A stretch of 64,000 nt of DNA from Oleiagrimonas sp963821885 (GCA_963821885.1 CAWGFN010000002.1:372001-436000); one strand, 5' to 3'; shown: positions 8,503 through 17,934, numbered from the stretch's first letter. A program made the numbers and translations. Notes: generated by a model from the letters alone, not told the origin.

Positions 8503-9969
8503 TTACAGGTCCTTCAGACTCTCGGCGATGCCCTGGGCGCCCACGTGCAGCAGCTTGAGCGTGTTGGTGCCGCCACCCTCGCCGGTGTGGTCGCCGTGGG
8601 TCAGGATCACGCGGTCGCCGACCTGCAGCTTGCCCAGCTCGAACAGGCTCTGCACCGCGGCGCGCGCGGAGACCGCCGGGTCCATGTGGCCGTGCTCGAA
8701 GGCGATCGGCTTGACGTCGCGCAGGATCAGCATGCGGTGGCGCGCCTCCGCGCTGGGCGAGAGCGCGTAGATCGGCACCGCGAAGCGGTAGCGCGACAGC
8801 CACTGCGCGGTGGCGCCCGATTCGGTCAGGGCGACGATCGCGCGCACGTTCAGGCGGGCGGCCAGGAACACCGCGGCCAGGGCGATGGCCTGGTCGCTGC
8901 GGTCCAGGTTGTGGGCGTCGGCACGCAGGTCGTCCTGCGGCTCGAACTGGCGCTCGGCCCCCAGGCAGATGCGGCGCATGGCCTGCACCGCCAGGTTCGG
9001 GTGCGCGCCGGCCGCGGTCTCCTGCGACAGCATCACCGCGTCGGTGCCGTCGATCACCGCGTTGGCCACGTCCAGCACCTCGGCACGGGTCGGGATCGGC
9101 GCCTCGACCATCGACTGCAGCATCTGGGTGGCGGTGATCACCGCGCGATTCAGGCGCAGTGCCTCGCGGATGATCTTCTTCTGCAGCCCGGGCAGCTCGG
9201 CATCGCCGATCTCCACGCCCAGGTCGCCGCGCGCCACCATCACCACGTCCGAGGCCTCGATGATCGAGGCCAGCTCGGGAATCGCGTCGGCACGCTCGAT
9301 CTTGGCCACCAGCGAGGCCTCGCCGCCGGCCTCGCCCAGCAGCCGGCGCGTCAGGTGCATGTCCTCGGCGCTGCGCACGAAGGACACGGCCAGGAAATCG
9401 GCGCCAATCTCGGCCGCCAGCCGGATGTCGGCCTTGTCCTTGTCCGACAGCGCATCCACGCTGAGGCCGCCGCCCTGGCGGTTCAGGCCCTTGCGGTCGG
9501 ACAGGCGCCCGGCCACCTGCACCGTGGTGTGGATGTCGCGGCCCTCCACGCGCATGACCTCCAGCGCGACCAGGCCGTCGTCGAGCAGCAGCACGTCGCC
9601 GGCCTTCACGTCGTCGGGCAGGCCGAGGTAGCTGCAGCCGACATGGCCGGCGTCGCCCGGCGGCGCGTCGGCCCGGCACTGCAGCACGAACGGCGCGCCC
9701 TCGGCCAGGTCCACCGGACCGTCGGCAAACCGCTCGATGCGGATCTTGGGACCCTGCAGGTCGCACAGGATGCCCACCTCGCGCCCCACCTTCGCCGACA
9801 TGGCGCGCACCGCCGCGGCGCGCGCGCGATGATCGTCGTGGGTGCCGTGGGACAGGTTCATGCGCACCACGTCGACGCCGATCTCGAGGATCGATTCGAG
9901 CATGCCCGGACGGTCGGTGGCCGGGCCGAGCGTGGCGACGATCTTGGTGCGGCGAATCTGCTGGGTCAT
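8503..9969 (-). CDS. pyk: Pyruvate kinase
   Basis: Final ATP-yielding step of glycolysis (phosphoenolpyruvate + ADP to pyruvate + ATP). 488 residues starting MTQQIRRTKIVATLGPAT; AAGGA is 9 nt before the ATG at 9969. The N-terminal signature with MNLSHG, the active-site motif VAKIERADAI, VMVARGDLGVEIG and the C-terminal regulatory domain (ESGATAQWLSRYR; HGDHTGEGGGTN) are all intact. 23 bp downstream of the P1-type nuclease gene on the same strand, so probably cotranscribed with it. Confidence 0.97.
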   Translation of the reverse strand: MTQQIRRTKIVATLGPATDRPGMLESILEIGVDVVRMNLSHGTHDDHRARAAAVRAMSAKVGREVGILCDLQGPKIRIERFADGPVDLAEGAPFVLQCRADAPPGDAGHVGCSYLGLPDDVKAGDVLLLDDGLVALEVMRVEGRDIHTTVQVAGRLSDRKGLNRQGGGLSVDALSDKDKADIRLAAEIGADFLAVSFVRSAEDMHLTRRLLGEAGGEASLVAKIERADAIPELASIIEASDVVMVARGDLGVEIGDAELPGLQKKIIREALRLNRAVITATQMLQSMVEAPIPTRAEVLDVANAVIDGTDAVMLSQETAAGAHPNLAVQAMRRICLGAERQFEPQDDLRADAHNLDRSDQAIALAAVFLAARLNVRAIVALTESGATAQWLSRYRFAVPIYALSPSAEARHRMLILRDVKPIAFEHGHMDPAVSARAAVQSLFELGKLQVGDRVILTHGDHTGEGGGTNTLKLLHVGAQGIAESLKDL

Positions 9970-9992
9970 GGGCGCTCGTCCTTGAATGGCGC

Positions 9993-10859
9993 TCAGCGCA
10001 GCGCCGCGTTCAGCACCGCGCCCAGGCGCACGCCGGCCGCGTCCAGCTGGGTGCGCACCACCGGCCAGGCCTTGCGCTGGTAGGCCTTCGACCAGTCGCC
10101 GACGCGCCGCTCGGGCACGTCGCCGTAGGCCACCTTCTGGGCCAGCATGTGCGCATGGTCGGACCAGCCCAGGGCCTCGGCATCGATGTTGGCCAGGGGA
10201 TGGAGCGGCGTGAACTGCACGCGGCAGGCGACGTTCATGTGCCTGTCCATGCGCTCGGCGATCCTGCGCGTGGCGGCATGGTCGAAACTGAAGTCGACCG
10301 GGTTCATGCGCAATCCGGTGGCCTGCTCCAGGATCGCGGTATCCCACATCCGGTGCAGGTTGGTGCGCTTGCCGAAGTACACCAGCTTGACGTCATTGCC
10401 GCCGCGGTCGTGGTCGCGCTCGGCGTTGTGCAGCGGCTGGTGGATGTCGCCGACCAGGTGCACGACCCATTTCAGCGCCTCCAGGCGCGCCTTCGGCGGC
10501 GCCTTGCGGTTGGCCAGCACGCGCACGTAGTACGGCAGCTTGACCACGATGCAGTTGCCCCTGGGGCAGTCGCGGCGGCGGTCGTAGCCGGGCGCGCGCA
10601 GCGGCACGTCGACGTAGTGCCACGGGCCGGTCTGCGGATGGTCCTTGCGGATCTGGTCCGGCCAGGAGGAGATCTGGTCCAGGCGCGTCAGGCCCTCCAG
10701 CGCCAGCAGGCGCTGTACTTCACTGGCGGCGGCCGGGGTCAGGTGGCGCTGCGCGATGTCGGCGACGATGGCATGGCCCTCGGGCCCCCAGGCCAGCGCC
10801 GCGGGCGCCATCAGCGCGAGTACGGCCAGAACGGTAAGGAGTCGCAGGGAACGCAGCAT
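9993..10859 (-). CDS. S1/P1-type zinc nuclease, secreted
   Basis: 288 residues with a signal peptide cleaving before WGPEGH, so the mature N-terminal Trp and the following His can coordinate zinc as in P1/S1 nuclease and phospholipase C. The other zinc ligands of the family are recognisable: SSWPDQIR, WHYVDV, HLVGDIHQPLH and DRGGND, and the HRMWD segment. Expected to degrade single-stranded DNA/RNA outside the cytoplasm and supply nucleotides or phosphate. Located between the RND/OsmC operon and pyk. Confidence 0.9.
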   Translation of the reverse strand: MLRSLRLLTVLAVLALMAPAALAWGPEGHAIVADIAQRHLTPAAASEVQRLLALEGLTRLDQISSWPDQIRKDHPQTGPWHYVDVPLRAPGYDRRRDCPRGNCIVVKLPYYVRVLANRKAPPKARLEALKWVVHLVGDIHQPLHNAERDHDRGGNDVKLVYFGKRTNLHRMWDTAILEQATGLRMNPVDFSFDHAATRRIAERMDRHMNVACRVQFTPLHPLANIDAEALGWSDHAHMLAQKVAYGDVPERRVGDWSKAYQRKAWPVVRTQLDAAGVRLGAVLNAALR

Positions 10860-10924
10860 GACGCGGTTGTCCGGGTGGGGAGACGACCGAGTATGCCATA
10901 CGCCCGTGACGCTCCGGAGTCGTC

Positions 10925-11377
10925 TCAGCGCAGCTTCTGCCCCTGCCCGTCGTGCACCTGGATCTGGACGTCGATGCCCTCGCGCACGCTCTGCGTGACC
11001 ACGCAGAAATCCTCGAACTGCTCGAGAATCCGGTCCAGATGCTCGAACGATCCGGCGTCGTCGGACAGGCGCAGATCCACCTGCACCTGCTGCACCCGCC
11101 AGCGTCGGTCGTCATTGCGCGCCAGGGTCGTCGTCGCGGTGGCGCGAAGCGTGCCGGGCGCGTTCTTGAATTTGCGCAGCGCGAACAGCAGGCTGGCGGC
11201 CAGGCAATTGGCCACCGAGGCGGCGAGCAGGCGCGACGGGTTGGGCCCGGCATCGCCGCCCAGCGGCGCGGACTCGTCGGTGATCAGCTCGGGGACCGGG
11301 GTGTCGTCGAAACGCACCCGGAACTCGTAGTCGTCGACCTGTTCCAGTGACAGGCTGAATTGCTGTGTATCGCTCAT
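10925..11377 (-). CDS. OsmC/Ohr-family protein
   Basis: 150 residues from MSDTQQFSLSLEQ. OsmC fold: ESAPLGGDAGPNPSRLLAASVANCLAAS holds the first family cysteine (SVANC), and FCVVTQSVREGI holds the second, so the thiol peroxidase-type Cys pair is present. Probably reduces hydroperoxides, though the OsmC subgroup is not resolved. The pump gene's stop (TGA, 11383-11385) overlaps an in-frame ATG at 11386 as ATGA. The GGAGG there is better spaced (10 nt) for the ATG at 11377, which I prefer. Third gene of the efflux operon. Confidence 0.8.
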   Translation of the reverse strand: MSDTQQFSLSLEQVDDYEFRVRFDDTPVPELITDESAPLGGDAGPNPSRLLAASVANCLAASLLFALRKFKNAPGTLRATATTTLARNDDRRWRVQQVQVDLRLSDDAGSFEHLDRILEQFEDFCVVTQSVREGIDVQIQVHDGQGQKLR

Positions 11378-11382
11378 GGGAT

Positions 11383-14300
11383 TCATGCCTCCGTCGTGTC
11401 CGCGGTGGGCGCGGGTGGGTCGGCCCGATGGCGCAACCATGCGTAGTAGAGCAGCGGGATCACCAGCAGCGTCAGGACTGTCGAGACCAGGATGCCGAAG
11501 ATCAGCGAGACCGCCAGCCCCTGGAAGATCGGATCGCCGAGGATGAAGAATCCGCCCAGCATCGCCGCCAGGGCGGTCAGCACGATCGGCTTGGCGCGCA
11601 CCGCGGCCGCGTCGATCACCGCGTCGCGCAGCGGCCGGCCGGCGGCCAGCGCGTGGTTGATGAAATCGATCAGCAGGATCGAGTTGCGCACGATGATGCC
11701 GGCCAGCGCGATCATGCCGATCATCGAGGTGGCGGTGAACTGCGCGCCCAGCAGGGCGTGGCCCGGCATCACGCCGATCACGGTCAGCGGGATCGGCGCC
11801 ATGATGATCAGCGGCACCACGTAGCTGCGGAACTGCCCCACCACCAGCAGGTAGATCAGGATCAGGCCGACCGAGTAGGCCAGGCCCATGTCACGGAAGG
11901 TCTCGTAGGTGATCTGCCACTCGCCGTCCCACTTCACCGCATAGCGCGTGCTGGTCGGCGGCTGGTCGATGAAGTATTGCGACAGCTGGTGGCCGTCGAC
12001 GGGAGCGTGGCCGAGCGTGCCCACCAGAGAGAACATGCCGTACAGCGGACTGTCGGTGGCGCCGGCGTCGTCGCCGGTGACGTAGGCATACGGCAGCAGG
12101 TCCTTGTGGAAGATGGCCTTCTCCCAATTCAGCGAATGCACCTTGACCACCTCGGACAGGGGCACCAGCGCCCCGGACTGCGCGCGCACGCGCAGGGCCA
12201 GCAGCTGGCTGAGGGACGCCTGGTCGCCCGGCGGCAGGCGCAGGCGCACCGGCACCGCGTAGCGTGCATGGCCGTCCATCAGGTAGGTGGCGTCCTCGCC
12301 CGATATCGCCGTGCGCAGGGCCTGGGCGATGCCGGCCTGGGAAAGCCCCAGGCGAGCCGCGCGTTCGCGATCGACCACCACGACCTCGCGCGGGGCATCG
12401 GCCTCGACGCTGGTGTCGACGTCGACGATGTCGTGGTTGGCGCGGAAATCCTTTTCCAGGCCGCCGGCAATGGCACGCACCGTGCGGTAGTCCGGCCCGT
12501 AGACCTCGGCCACGATCGGCGCCAGCACCGGCGGTCCGGGCGGCACCTCGACCACCTTCAGCGAGGCGCCGTACTGGCGCGCGATCTTCTGCAGCGCCGG
12601 GCGCACCGCCAGGGCGATCGCGTGGCTCTGGCGGTCGCGTTCGTTCTTGTCGACCAGGTTCACCTGCAGATCGCCGACGATCGGACCGCTGCGCAGATAG
12701 TACTGACGCACCAGGCCGTTGAAGGTGATCGGCGCGGCGGTGCCGGCGTAGCCCTGGTAGTTCTTCACCTCGGGTAGCCCGGCGACCACGCGCGAGAGTT
12801 TCTCCAGCAGCGCATTGGTGGTTTCCAGCGTGCTGCCCTCGGGCATGTCGACCACGACCTGGAACTCGGACTTGTTGTCGAACGGCAGCATCTTGAGGAT
12901 CACCGCCTTGACCACCACCAGGCCGGCCGCGGCCAGCACCAGCGCGCCCATCGCGGCAAACAGCATGCGCCGGCGGCGATTGGCGCGTTGTCCGTCGACG
13001 AACGGCCGCATGACGCGCTGGAAGAGGCGGTGCAGGCGGCTGCCCTTCGGCGATGCGTCGGACCCGGATTCGCCGCCGTGCGCTTCGTGCCCGGCGTGGT
13101 CGTGGTGGCGGAGAAGCTTGAGCGCCAGCCACGGCGTGGCCACCAGGGCCACCGCCAGCGACAGCAGCATGCCGGCCGAGGCGTTGATCGGGATCGGCCG
13201 CATGTACGGCCCCATCAGTCCGGAGACGAACGCCATCGGCAGCAGCGCCGCGATCACCGTGAAGGTGGCCAGGATGGTCGGCCCGCCGACTTCCGATACC
13301 GCCTCGGGGATGGCGCGGATCATGCTGCGCCCGCCCAGCGCCATGTGCCGGTGGATGTTCTCCACCACCACGATGGCATCGTCGACCAGGATGCCGATGG
13401 AGAAGATCAATGCGAACAGCGACACGCGGTTGATGGTGAAGCCCATCGCCCAGGAGGCGAACAGGGTCAGCATCAGGGTGATGACCACCGCCGTGCCGAC
13501 CACCAGGCCCTCGCGCCAGCCCAGCGTGAACATCACCAGCAGCACCACGGAAAGGGTGGCGAGCAGAAGGTGCAGCATCAGCTCGTCGGCCTTCTCGGTG
13601 GCGGTGTAGCCGTAGTCACGGGTGACCGTGACATGCATGCCCTCGGGAATCACGACTCCCCTCAGGTCGGCCAGCTGCTCGCCAATCGCGCGGGTGATGT
13701 CCGAAGCGTTGGTGCCGGCCTTCTTGGCGATGGCGATGGTCACCGCAGGGACCGGGCCGGCACCCGGACCACCCTCCCCCTTCGGCGCGCCGTACCACAC
13801 ATAGGTATCGGGCAGGTCGGCGCCCTGATGGATGCGCGCCACGTCGGACAGGAACACCGGCTGACCATCCTTGAGCCCGATCACCAGGTGCCTGACGGCA
13901 TCGGCGTCGGCCAGGAAGGTGCCCGCCGTGACCGGCACGTCGCGGTTGCCGGTGACCCGATCACCGGCCTGGCTGACCACGTTGGCCGCCTTCAGCGCCG
14001 CGGAAAGATCGGTCAGCGACAAGCCGTAGGCGGCCAGCCTGGACGGCTCCAGCTGCACCACCACCGCGCGCTGGGGCGAGCCGATGGTGTAGACATCACG
14101 CGTGCCCTTGACGCGCTTGAGCCGTGTCTCCAGGGTGTGCGCGACCTCGGCCAGCCGGGTCGGGCTCTGGTGTGGATCGTCGCTCCACAGCGTGAGCGCC
14201 ATGACCGGCACGTCGTCGATGCCCATGGGACGAATCAGCGGCATGCCCACGCCCAGGCCCTGCGGCAGGAAGTCGCGATTCTCGTAGACCTTGTTGTACA

Positions 14301-14646
14301 GGCGCACGATCGCGGTCTGCCGCGGCACGCCGACCTTGAACTCGACCGTCACCATGGACATGCCCGGACGGCTCACCGAGTAGATGTGCTTGACACCCTG
14401 CAACTCGTCGAGCTTCTTCTCCAGCGGAAAGGTCACCAGGTTCTCGACGTCGTGCACGTCGGCGCCCGGGAACGGCACCATCACGTTGGCCATGGTGACG
14501 TCGATCTGCGGCTCTTCCTCGCGCGGCGTGATGATCGCCGCGGTCAGGCCCAGCAGCAGCGCCGCGATCGCCAGGATCGGCGTCAGCGGGTTGTTCTGGA
14601 AGGCCCGTGCAATGCGGCCGGAGAATCCCAGTCGCGACGCATTCAT
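11383..14646 (-). CDS. RND efflux pump inner-membrane subunit (HAE-type)
   Basis: 1087 residues, proton-driven exporter of the AcrB superfamily. N-terminal TM1, periplasmic pore domain, then TM2-6 with VDDAIVVVENIHRHM (the proton-relay Asp-Asp of TM4), a second periplasmic repeat and a C-terminal TM block (QFTATSMIGMIALAGIIVRNSILLIDF). The DDAIVVVEN form resembles HAE-type drug/organic pumps rather than metal CzcA proteins, but the substrate is not predictable. The start codon overlaps the adaptor stop (ATGA, 14643-14646). No outer-membrane channel gene is near, so it probably uses one encoded elsewhere. Confidence 0.92.
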   Translation of the reverse strand: MNASRLGFSGRIARAFQNNPLTPILAIAALLLGLTAAIITPREEEPQIDVTMANVMVPFPGADVHDVENLVTFPLEKKLDELQGVKHIYSVSRPGMSMVTVEFKVGVPRQTAIVRLYNKVYENRDFLPQGLGVGMPLIRPMGIDDVPVMALTLWSDDPHQSPTRLAEVAHTLETRLKRVKGTRDVYTIGSPQRAVVVQLEPSRLAAYGLSLTDLSAALKAANVVSQAGDRVTGNRDVPVTAGTFLADADAVRHLVIGLKDGQPVFLSDVARIHQGADLPDTYVWYGAPKGEGGPGAGPVPAVTIAIAKKAGTNASDITRAIGEQLADLRGVVIPEGMHVTVTRDYGYTATEKADELMLHLLLATLSVVLLVMFTLGWREGLVVGTAVVITLMLTLFASWAMGFTINRVSLFALIFSIGILVDDAIVVVENIHRHMALGGRSMIRAIPEAVSEVGGPTILATFTVIAALLPMAFVSGLMGPYMRPIPINASAGMLLSLAVALVATPWLALKLLRHHDHAGHEAHGGESGSDASPKGSRLHRLFQRVMRPFVDGQRANRRRRMLFAAMGALVLAAAGLVVVKAVILKMLPFDNKSEFQVVVDMPEGSTLETTNALLEKLSRVVAGLPEVKNYQGYAGTAAPITFNGLVRQYYLRSGPIVGDLQVNLVDKNERDRQSHAIALAVRPALQKIARQYGASLKVVEVPPGPPVLAPIVAEVYGPDYRTVRAIAGGLEKDFRANHDIVDVDTSVEADAPREVVVVDRERAARLGLSQAGIAQALRTAISGEDATYLMDGHARYAVPVRLRLPPGDQASLSQLLALRVRAQSGALVPLSEVVKVHSLNWEKAIFHKDLLPYAYVTGDDAGATDSPLYGMFSLVGTLGHAPVDGHQLSQYFIDQPPTSTRYAVKWDGEWQITYETFRDMGLAYSVGLILIYLLVVGQFRSYVVPLIIMAPIPLTVIGVMPGHALLGAQFTATSMIGMIALAGIIVRNSILLIDFINHALAAGRPLRDAVIDAAAVRAKPIVLTALAAMLGGFFILGDPIFQGLAVSLIFGILVSTVLTLLVIPLLYYAWLRHRADPPAPTADTTEA

Positions 14647-15710
14647 GCCGACGGACCCTTGCGCGTGGAGGTCAGGTAGCTGGCCGCCGCGGCCGGGTCG
14701 GTGGCCACCACCTCGCCGGCGGACAGTCCCGACAGCACCTCGACGCGATCACCATGACGCTCGCCGAGGCGCACCTGGCGCAGGCTCACGCCATGCTTGT
14801 CGATCACGTACAGGCCGGTCACCTCGCCCTGGTGCCACAGGGCCGTCCGCGGCACCAGCAACGGCGTCGCCTGGCCGATCTCGAAAGCCACCTTCACCGT
14901 CATGCCCGGGTACAGCCCGGCATGGCTGCCATCGAGCTCCAGGCGCACGTTGAAGGAATGCGTCCCCGGATCGGCATACGGAAACACGATCACCTTGTCG
15001 ACCTTCAGCCGCTGGCCGTCGAGGACGACTTCGGCGCTGTCGTACCGCCGGATCGCCGCGACCGCGCTCTGCGGCACTTCCACGTTGATCCGCAACTGCT
15101 TGAGCGACACGCCGGAGATCAGCGGCTGGCCCGGCTGCACGGCCTCGCCCACCTGGACCCAGCGCTTGGTGACATAGCCGTCGTAGGGCGCGCGCACCGT
15201 GGTGTAATCGACTTTCTGGCCGGACTCGCGCAGCCCGGCCCGGGCCGCCTCGAACGCCGCCTTGGCCGCATCGCGGCGCGCCAGTGCCTGGTCGTAGTCG
15301 GCCTTGGACACCAGTCGACGGGAATAGATCTCGGAGATGCGGCGATAGGACGCCTCGGCCTCGTTGTAGGACGCCCGCGCCGAGGCCAGCTGCGCCTGCG
15401 CCTGTCGCTTGGCCGAGGTCTGCTCGACATCGGTGAAGCGGACCACCACGTCGTCCTTCTTGACGAAGTCGTTGACGTCGTACGGCAGCTCGACCACGCG
15501 GCCCGAGGTCTGCGCGTACAGCGTGGCCTGGTTGACCGCCTCCACCACGCCATCCCAGCTCTGTTCGCGCGGGGTATCGGTGCGCTGCACGGTGACCGAG
15601 GCCAGCTTCGGCGCCACCGCCGCCGGTGCCGGCGCCTCGGACTTGCCGCCACAGGCGACGACGATGAACGGCGCCACCAGCATCAGCGCCAGACCCACAC
15701 TTCGGTTCAT
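14643..15710 (-). CDS. RND efflux periplasmic adaptor (membrane fusion lipoprotein)
   Basis: 355 residues. Signal with lipobox VVAC (Cys 20), so inner-membrane lipidated. It then follows the HlyD/MFP plan: lipoyl half-motif (QTSGRVVELPYDVNDFVKKDD), helical hairpin (about 100-160, rich in Ala/Glu/Arg), second lipoyl half (YTTVRAPYDGYVTK) and beta-barrel/membrane-proximal domains. Bridges the pump at 11383-14646 to an outer-membrane channel. First gene of the three-gene operon. The 126 bp upstream show no recognisable regulator site. Confidence 0.92.
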   Translation of the reverse strand: MNRSVGLALMLVAPFIVVACGGKSEAPAPAAVAPKLASVTVQRTDTPREQSWDGVVEAVNQATLYAQTSGRVVELPYDVNDFVKKDDVVVRFTDVEQTSAKRQAQAQLASARASYNEAEASYRRISEIYSRRLVSKADYDQALARRDAAKAAFEAARAGLRESGQKVDYTTVRAPYDGYVTKRWVQVGEAVQPGQPLISGVSLKQLRINVEVPQSAVAAIRRYDSAEVVLDGQRLKVDKVIVFPYADPGTHSFNVRLELDGSHAGLYPGMTVKVAFEIGQATPLLVPRTALWHQGEVTGLYVIDKHGVSLRQVRLGERHGDRVEVLSGLSAGEVVATDPAAAASYLTSTRKGPSA

Positions 15711-15836
15711 GGGAACCCTACCTCGCGTATCCGATCCATGACGATCCGGCGCGCGCGGGCACGCCGGAGTGCGGCTGCATGCCGCGACCAGGCTTGAACA
15801 TGGCCCGCGGCAAGTCTAACCCGCGAGCGCGATGCC

Positions 15837-16043
15837 TCAGCGCGGGAAGGCGCAACCGGTCTTGACGCCGAGCTTGCCGAGAATCATCGCCATCGGGCAG
15901 AAGCCGGTGAACGAGGACTGCAGCAGGTTGGCGCCGACGAACACGGTCAGCAGCAACCACCATGGCGACACGAAATGGGCCAGCAGCACGCTGACCAGGA
16001 CCATGGTGCCGGCAAAGCCGAGGACGATTCGATCGATGTTCAT
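15837..16043 (-). CDS. DUF2892 small membrane protein
   Basis: 68 residues from MNIDRIVLGFAG (GGAG 9 nt upstream). Two TM helices with the family motif GFCPM near the end of the second, as in the membrane part of the rhodanese YgaP. Such proteins recur beside sulfide and persulfide genes. Here it is 42 bp downstream of sqr on the same strand, so it is probably in the same transcript. The molecular role is unknown; a contribution to sulfane-sulfur handling is inferred from context. Confidence 0.8.
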   Translation of the reverse strand: MNIDRIVLGFAGTMVLVSVLLAHFVSPWWLLLTVFVGANLLQSSFTGFCPMAMILGKLGVKTGCAFPR

Positions 16044-16085
16044 GGCATGTCTCTCCGGGAATTCACGTTGACCGCGCATGGCGGC

Positions 16086-17357
16086 CTATTTCAGGCGCAG
16101 GATGCCGAGTGCCTTCAGCACGTACTTCTCGTACACCGGCTCGGTATTGCCCTTGCGCACCTTGCGCAGGTAGTACTTCTCGAAGGCCACCTTGGCCAGG
16201 TGCACCCACTTGCCGACCTTGGCCCAGGTGACATTGCGCGGCGGGATCTGCGGCAGGGCCACGAAAGCCGCGCCGGTGTCGCCCATGTCGGCCAGGCAGA
16301 TCGCATTCCAGGTGGCCTCGCTGTCGGCGGCGCCGCCGTTGATGTCGTCGCGTATGTTGTGCGCGATAGCGGTCACCATCGACTCGATCATGAAGCCGGT
16401 CTTCGGCGCGCCGGTGGGTACCGGCGTGGCCTCGACCGGCGGGATCGCCACGCACACGCCGGCGGCGAAGACATTCCTGAAGGTCGGGTTGCGCTGGTGC
16501 TTGTCGATCAGCACGAAACCGCGCGGATTGACCAGGCCCTCGATGCCGCGCACCGCATCCACGCCCATGAACGCCGGCAGCAGCATCGAGTAGCTGAAGG
16601 GCACCTCGTGGTGCTTGACCACCTGGCCGTCGCCGTCGACCTCGTCCACGGTCATCTGGCCTTCGCTGATGCCGGTAACGCGCGCGTTGGTGATCCACTT
16701 GATGTGGCGCTGGCGCATTTCCGCCTCCATCAGGCCCTTGGAGTCACCGACGCCACCCAGTCCCATGTGGCCGATGTACGGCTCGGAGGTGACGAAGGTC
16801 ATCGGCACCTTGTCGCGGATCTTGCGCTTGCGCAGGTCGGCGTCGATGATGGTGACGAACTCGTAGGCCGGGCCGAAGCAGCTGGCACCCTGCACGGCGC
16901 CGACCACGATCGGGCCGGGATTCTCCAGGAACTTCTGGTAGCTGCCCCACGCCTGCGCGGCATGCGGGGTGGTGCAGATCGACTCGGTGAAGCCGCCGTG
17001 CGGGCCCAGTCCGGGAATCTCCTCGAACGCCAGGCGCGGGCCGGTGGTGATCACCAGGTAGTCGTAGTCGACGCGCCGGCCGTCGGTCAGCATCAGGTGG
17101 TTTTCGCCCGGATGCACCGATTTGGCCGGCGTGTCGATGAACTCGATGCCGTGGCGCCCGAACGGCTGGTTCATGTCGACCTGGATGTTTTCCGCCTTGC
17201 GCCAGCCCACGGCCACCCAGGGGTTGGATGGCGTGAAGCTGAAGCGCGGCCCTTCGCCGACCACGATGACCCGATGCTCCCCGCCCAGTTCGGCACGCAC
17301 TTCATATGCGGCCGCCGTGCCGCCCAGTCCTGCACCCAGTATCACGATAGTCGCCAT
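16086..17357 (-). CDS. sqr: Sulfide:quinone oxidoreductase (type I, FAD)
   Basis: Oxidises sulfide to sulfane sulfur/polysulfide and passes electrons to quinone at the inner membrane. 423 residues with the FAD-binding Rossmann motif ILGAGLGGTAAA at the N-terminus. The three redox cysteines of type I SQR are in place: C128 (ESICTTPHA), C160 (GAVQGASCFGP) and C354 (WNAICLADMGD). Met/aromatic-rich C-terminal amphipathic helices (FEKYYLRKV) fit membrane binding. AGGAG is 7 nt before the ATG. Divergent from a redox ArsR gene. The promoter carries both an inverted repeat and an FNR-type box, implying control by sulfane sulfur and by oxygen. Confidence 0.93.
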   Translation of the reverse strand: MATIVILGAGLGGTAAAYEVRAELGGEHRVIVVGEGPRFSFTPSNPWVAVGWRKAENIQVDMNQPFGRHGIEFIDTPAKSVHPGENHLMLTDGRRVDYDYLVITTGPRLAFEEIPGLGPHGGFTESICTTPHAAQAWGSYQKFLENPGPIVVGAVQGASCFGPAYEFVTIIDADLRKRKIRDKVPMTFVTSEPYIGHMGLGGVGDSKGLMEAEMRQRHIKWITNARVTGISEGQMTVDEVDGDGQVVKHHEVPFSYSMLLPAFMGVDAVRGIEGLVNPRGFVLIDKHQRNPTFRNVFAAGVCVAIPPVEATPVPTGAPKTGFMIESMVTAIAHNIRDDINGGAADSEATWNAICLADMGDTGAAFVALPQIPPRNVTWAKVGKWVHLAKVAFEKYYLRKVRKGNTEPVYEKYVLKALGILRLK

Positions 17358-17414
17358 GAGTTTGCTCCTGTATCCAAGGCACCGTCAGCGTGTGCCTGTA
17401 CCCGCCGTGATGCC

Positions 17415-17428
17415 TTGACCGGCATCAA
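17415..17428 (-). promoter_or_regulatory. FNR/ANR-type box upstream of sqr
   Basis: TTGAC-CGGC-ATCAA, nine of ten conserved positions of TTGAT-N4-ATCAA. On the minus strand a CACGCT hexamer lies exactly 22 bp downstream (17392-17387). This places the box centre at -41.5 from a start near 17380, 23 nt before the sqr ATG. Shared geometry with the boxes at 21723, 25703 and 28065. Confidence 0.7.
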
Positions 17429-17445
17429 GGACGGGGCATGTTTTG

Positions 17446-17487
17446 ATTCTAATTTAGAATTTGCTTATTTAGCAAGTGTGCTATATT
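17446..17487. promoter_or_regulatory. Divergent sqr/arsR promoters with an inverted-repeat operator
   Basis: Perfect inverted repeat ATTCTAA-T-TTAGAAT at 17446-17460, of the ATTC...GAAT form I associate with BigR/SqrR-type repressors. It overlaps a minus-strand promoter toward sqr (TTGCTA 17475-17470, 18-bp spacer, TAGAAT 17451-17446). It abuts a plus-strand promoter toward the regulator (TTGCTT 17461-17466, TATATT 17482-17487, short 15-bp spacer). A second dyad TTGCT-N5-AGCAA (17461-17475) spans both -35 hexamers. The AT-richness stands out strongly from the surroundings. Confidence 0.65.
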
Positions 17488-17537
17488 GCCCGGGTCCGAA
17501 TGCCCGCCGAATGCGCGTAGTGAAGAGGTACAGCCCT

Positions 17538-17909
17538 GTGAACCTGCCCGCCGATTTCGATCGCGAAAGCATGCAGGCGCGCGCCAGCGAGGCCGCCGAC
17601 CTGCTCAAGGTGCTGGGCAATCCCCAGCGCCTGCGCCTGCTGTGCATGCTGGTCGGCAAGGAGATGGCGGTCGGCCAGCTCAACGAGCAGCTACCGGAAT
17701 TGAGCCAGTCGGCGCTGTCGCAGCACCTGGCCCGCCTGCGTGAACAGGGCCTGGTCCGCACCCGGCGCGAGTCGCAGACGATCTGGTACTCGCTGGAGGA
17801 CGGCCCGGCGCAGGCCGTCATCGCCACGCTCTACGGCATCTATTGCGCGGCCGAGGCCGGCGCGCCATTGTGCGAGCCGGCGCCCGCCCACGAAGCCTCC
17901 GACCCCTGA
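17538..17909 (+). CDS. ArsR-family redox repressor, BigR/SqrR-like
   Basis: 123 residues using the GTG at 17538, chosen because GAGG lies 9 nt upstream; an ATG at 17571 would give a shorter form. Winged-helix core with recognition helix SQSALSQHLARLREQGLV. It has no metal-binding CVC motif. It carries two cysteines at C36 (RLRLLC) and C103 (YGIYC), the positions used by BigR/SqrR/YgaV proteins to sense persulfides by disulfide or tetrasulfide formation. It therefore probably represses sqr and itself until sulfane sulfur accumulates. 25 bp upstream of the DUF442 gene, likely cotranscribed. Confidence 0.85.
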   Translation: MNLPADFDRESMQARASEAADLLKVLGNPQRLRLLCMLVGKEMAVGQLNEQLPELSQSALSQHLARLREQGLVRTRRESQTIWYSLEDGPAQAVIATLYGIYCAAEAGAPLCEPAPAHEASDP

Positions 17910-17934
17910 ACCTCATTCCTGGAGCACCCGACCC

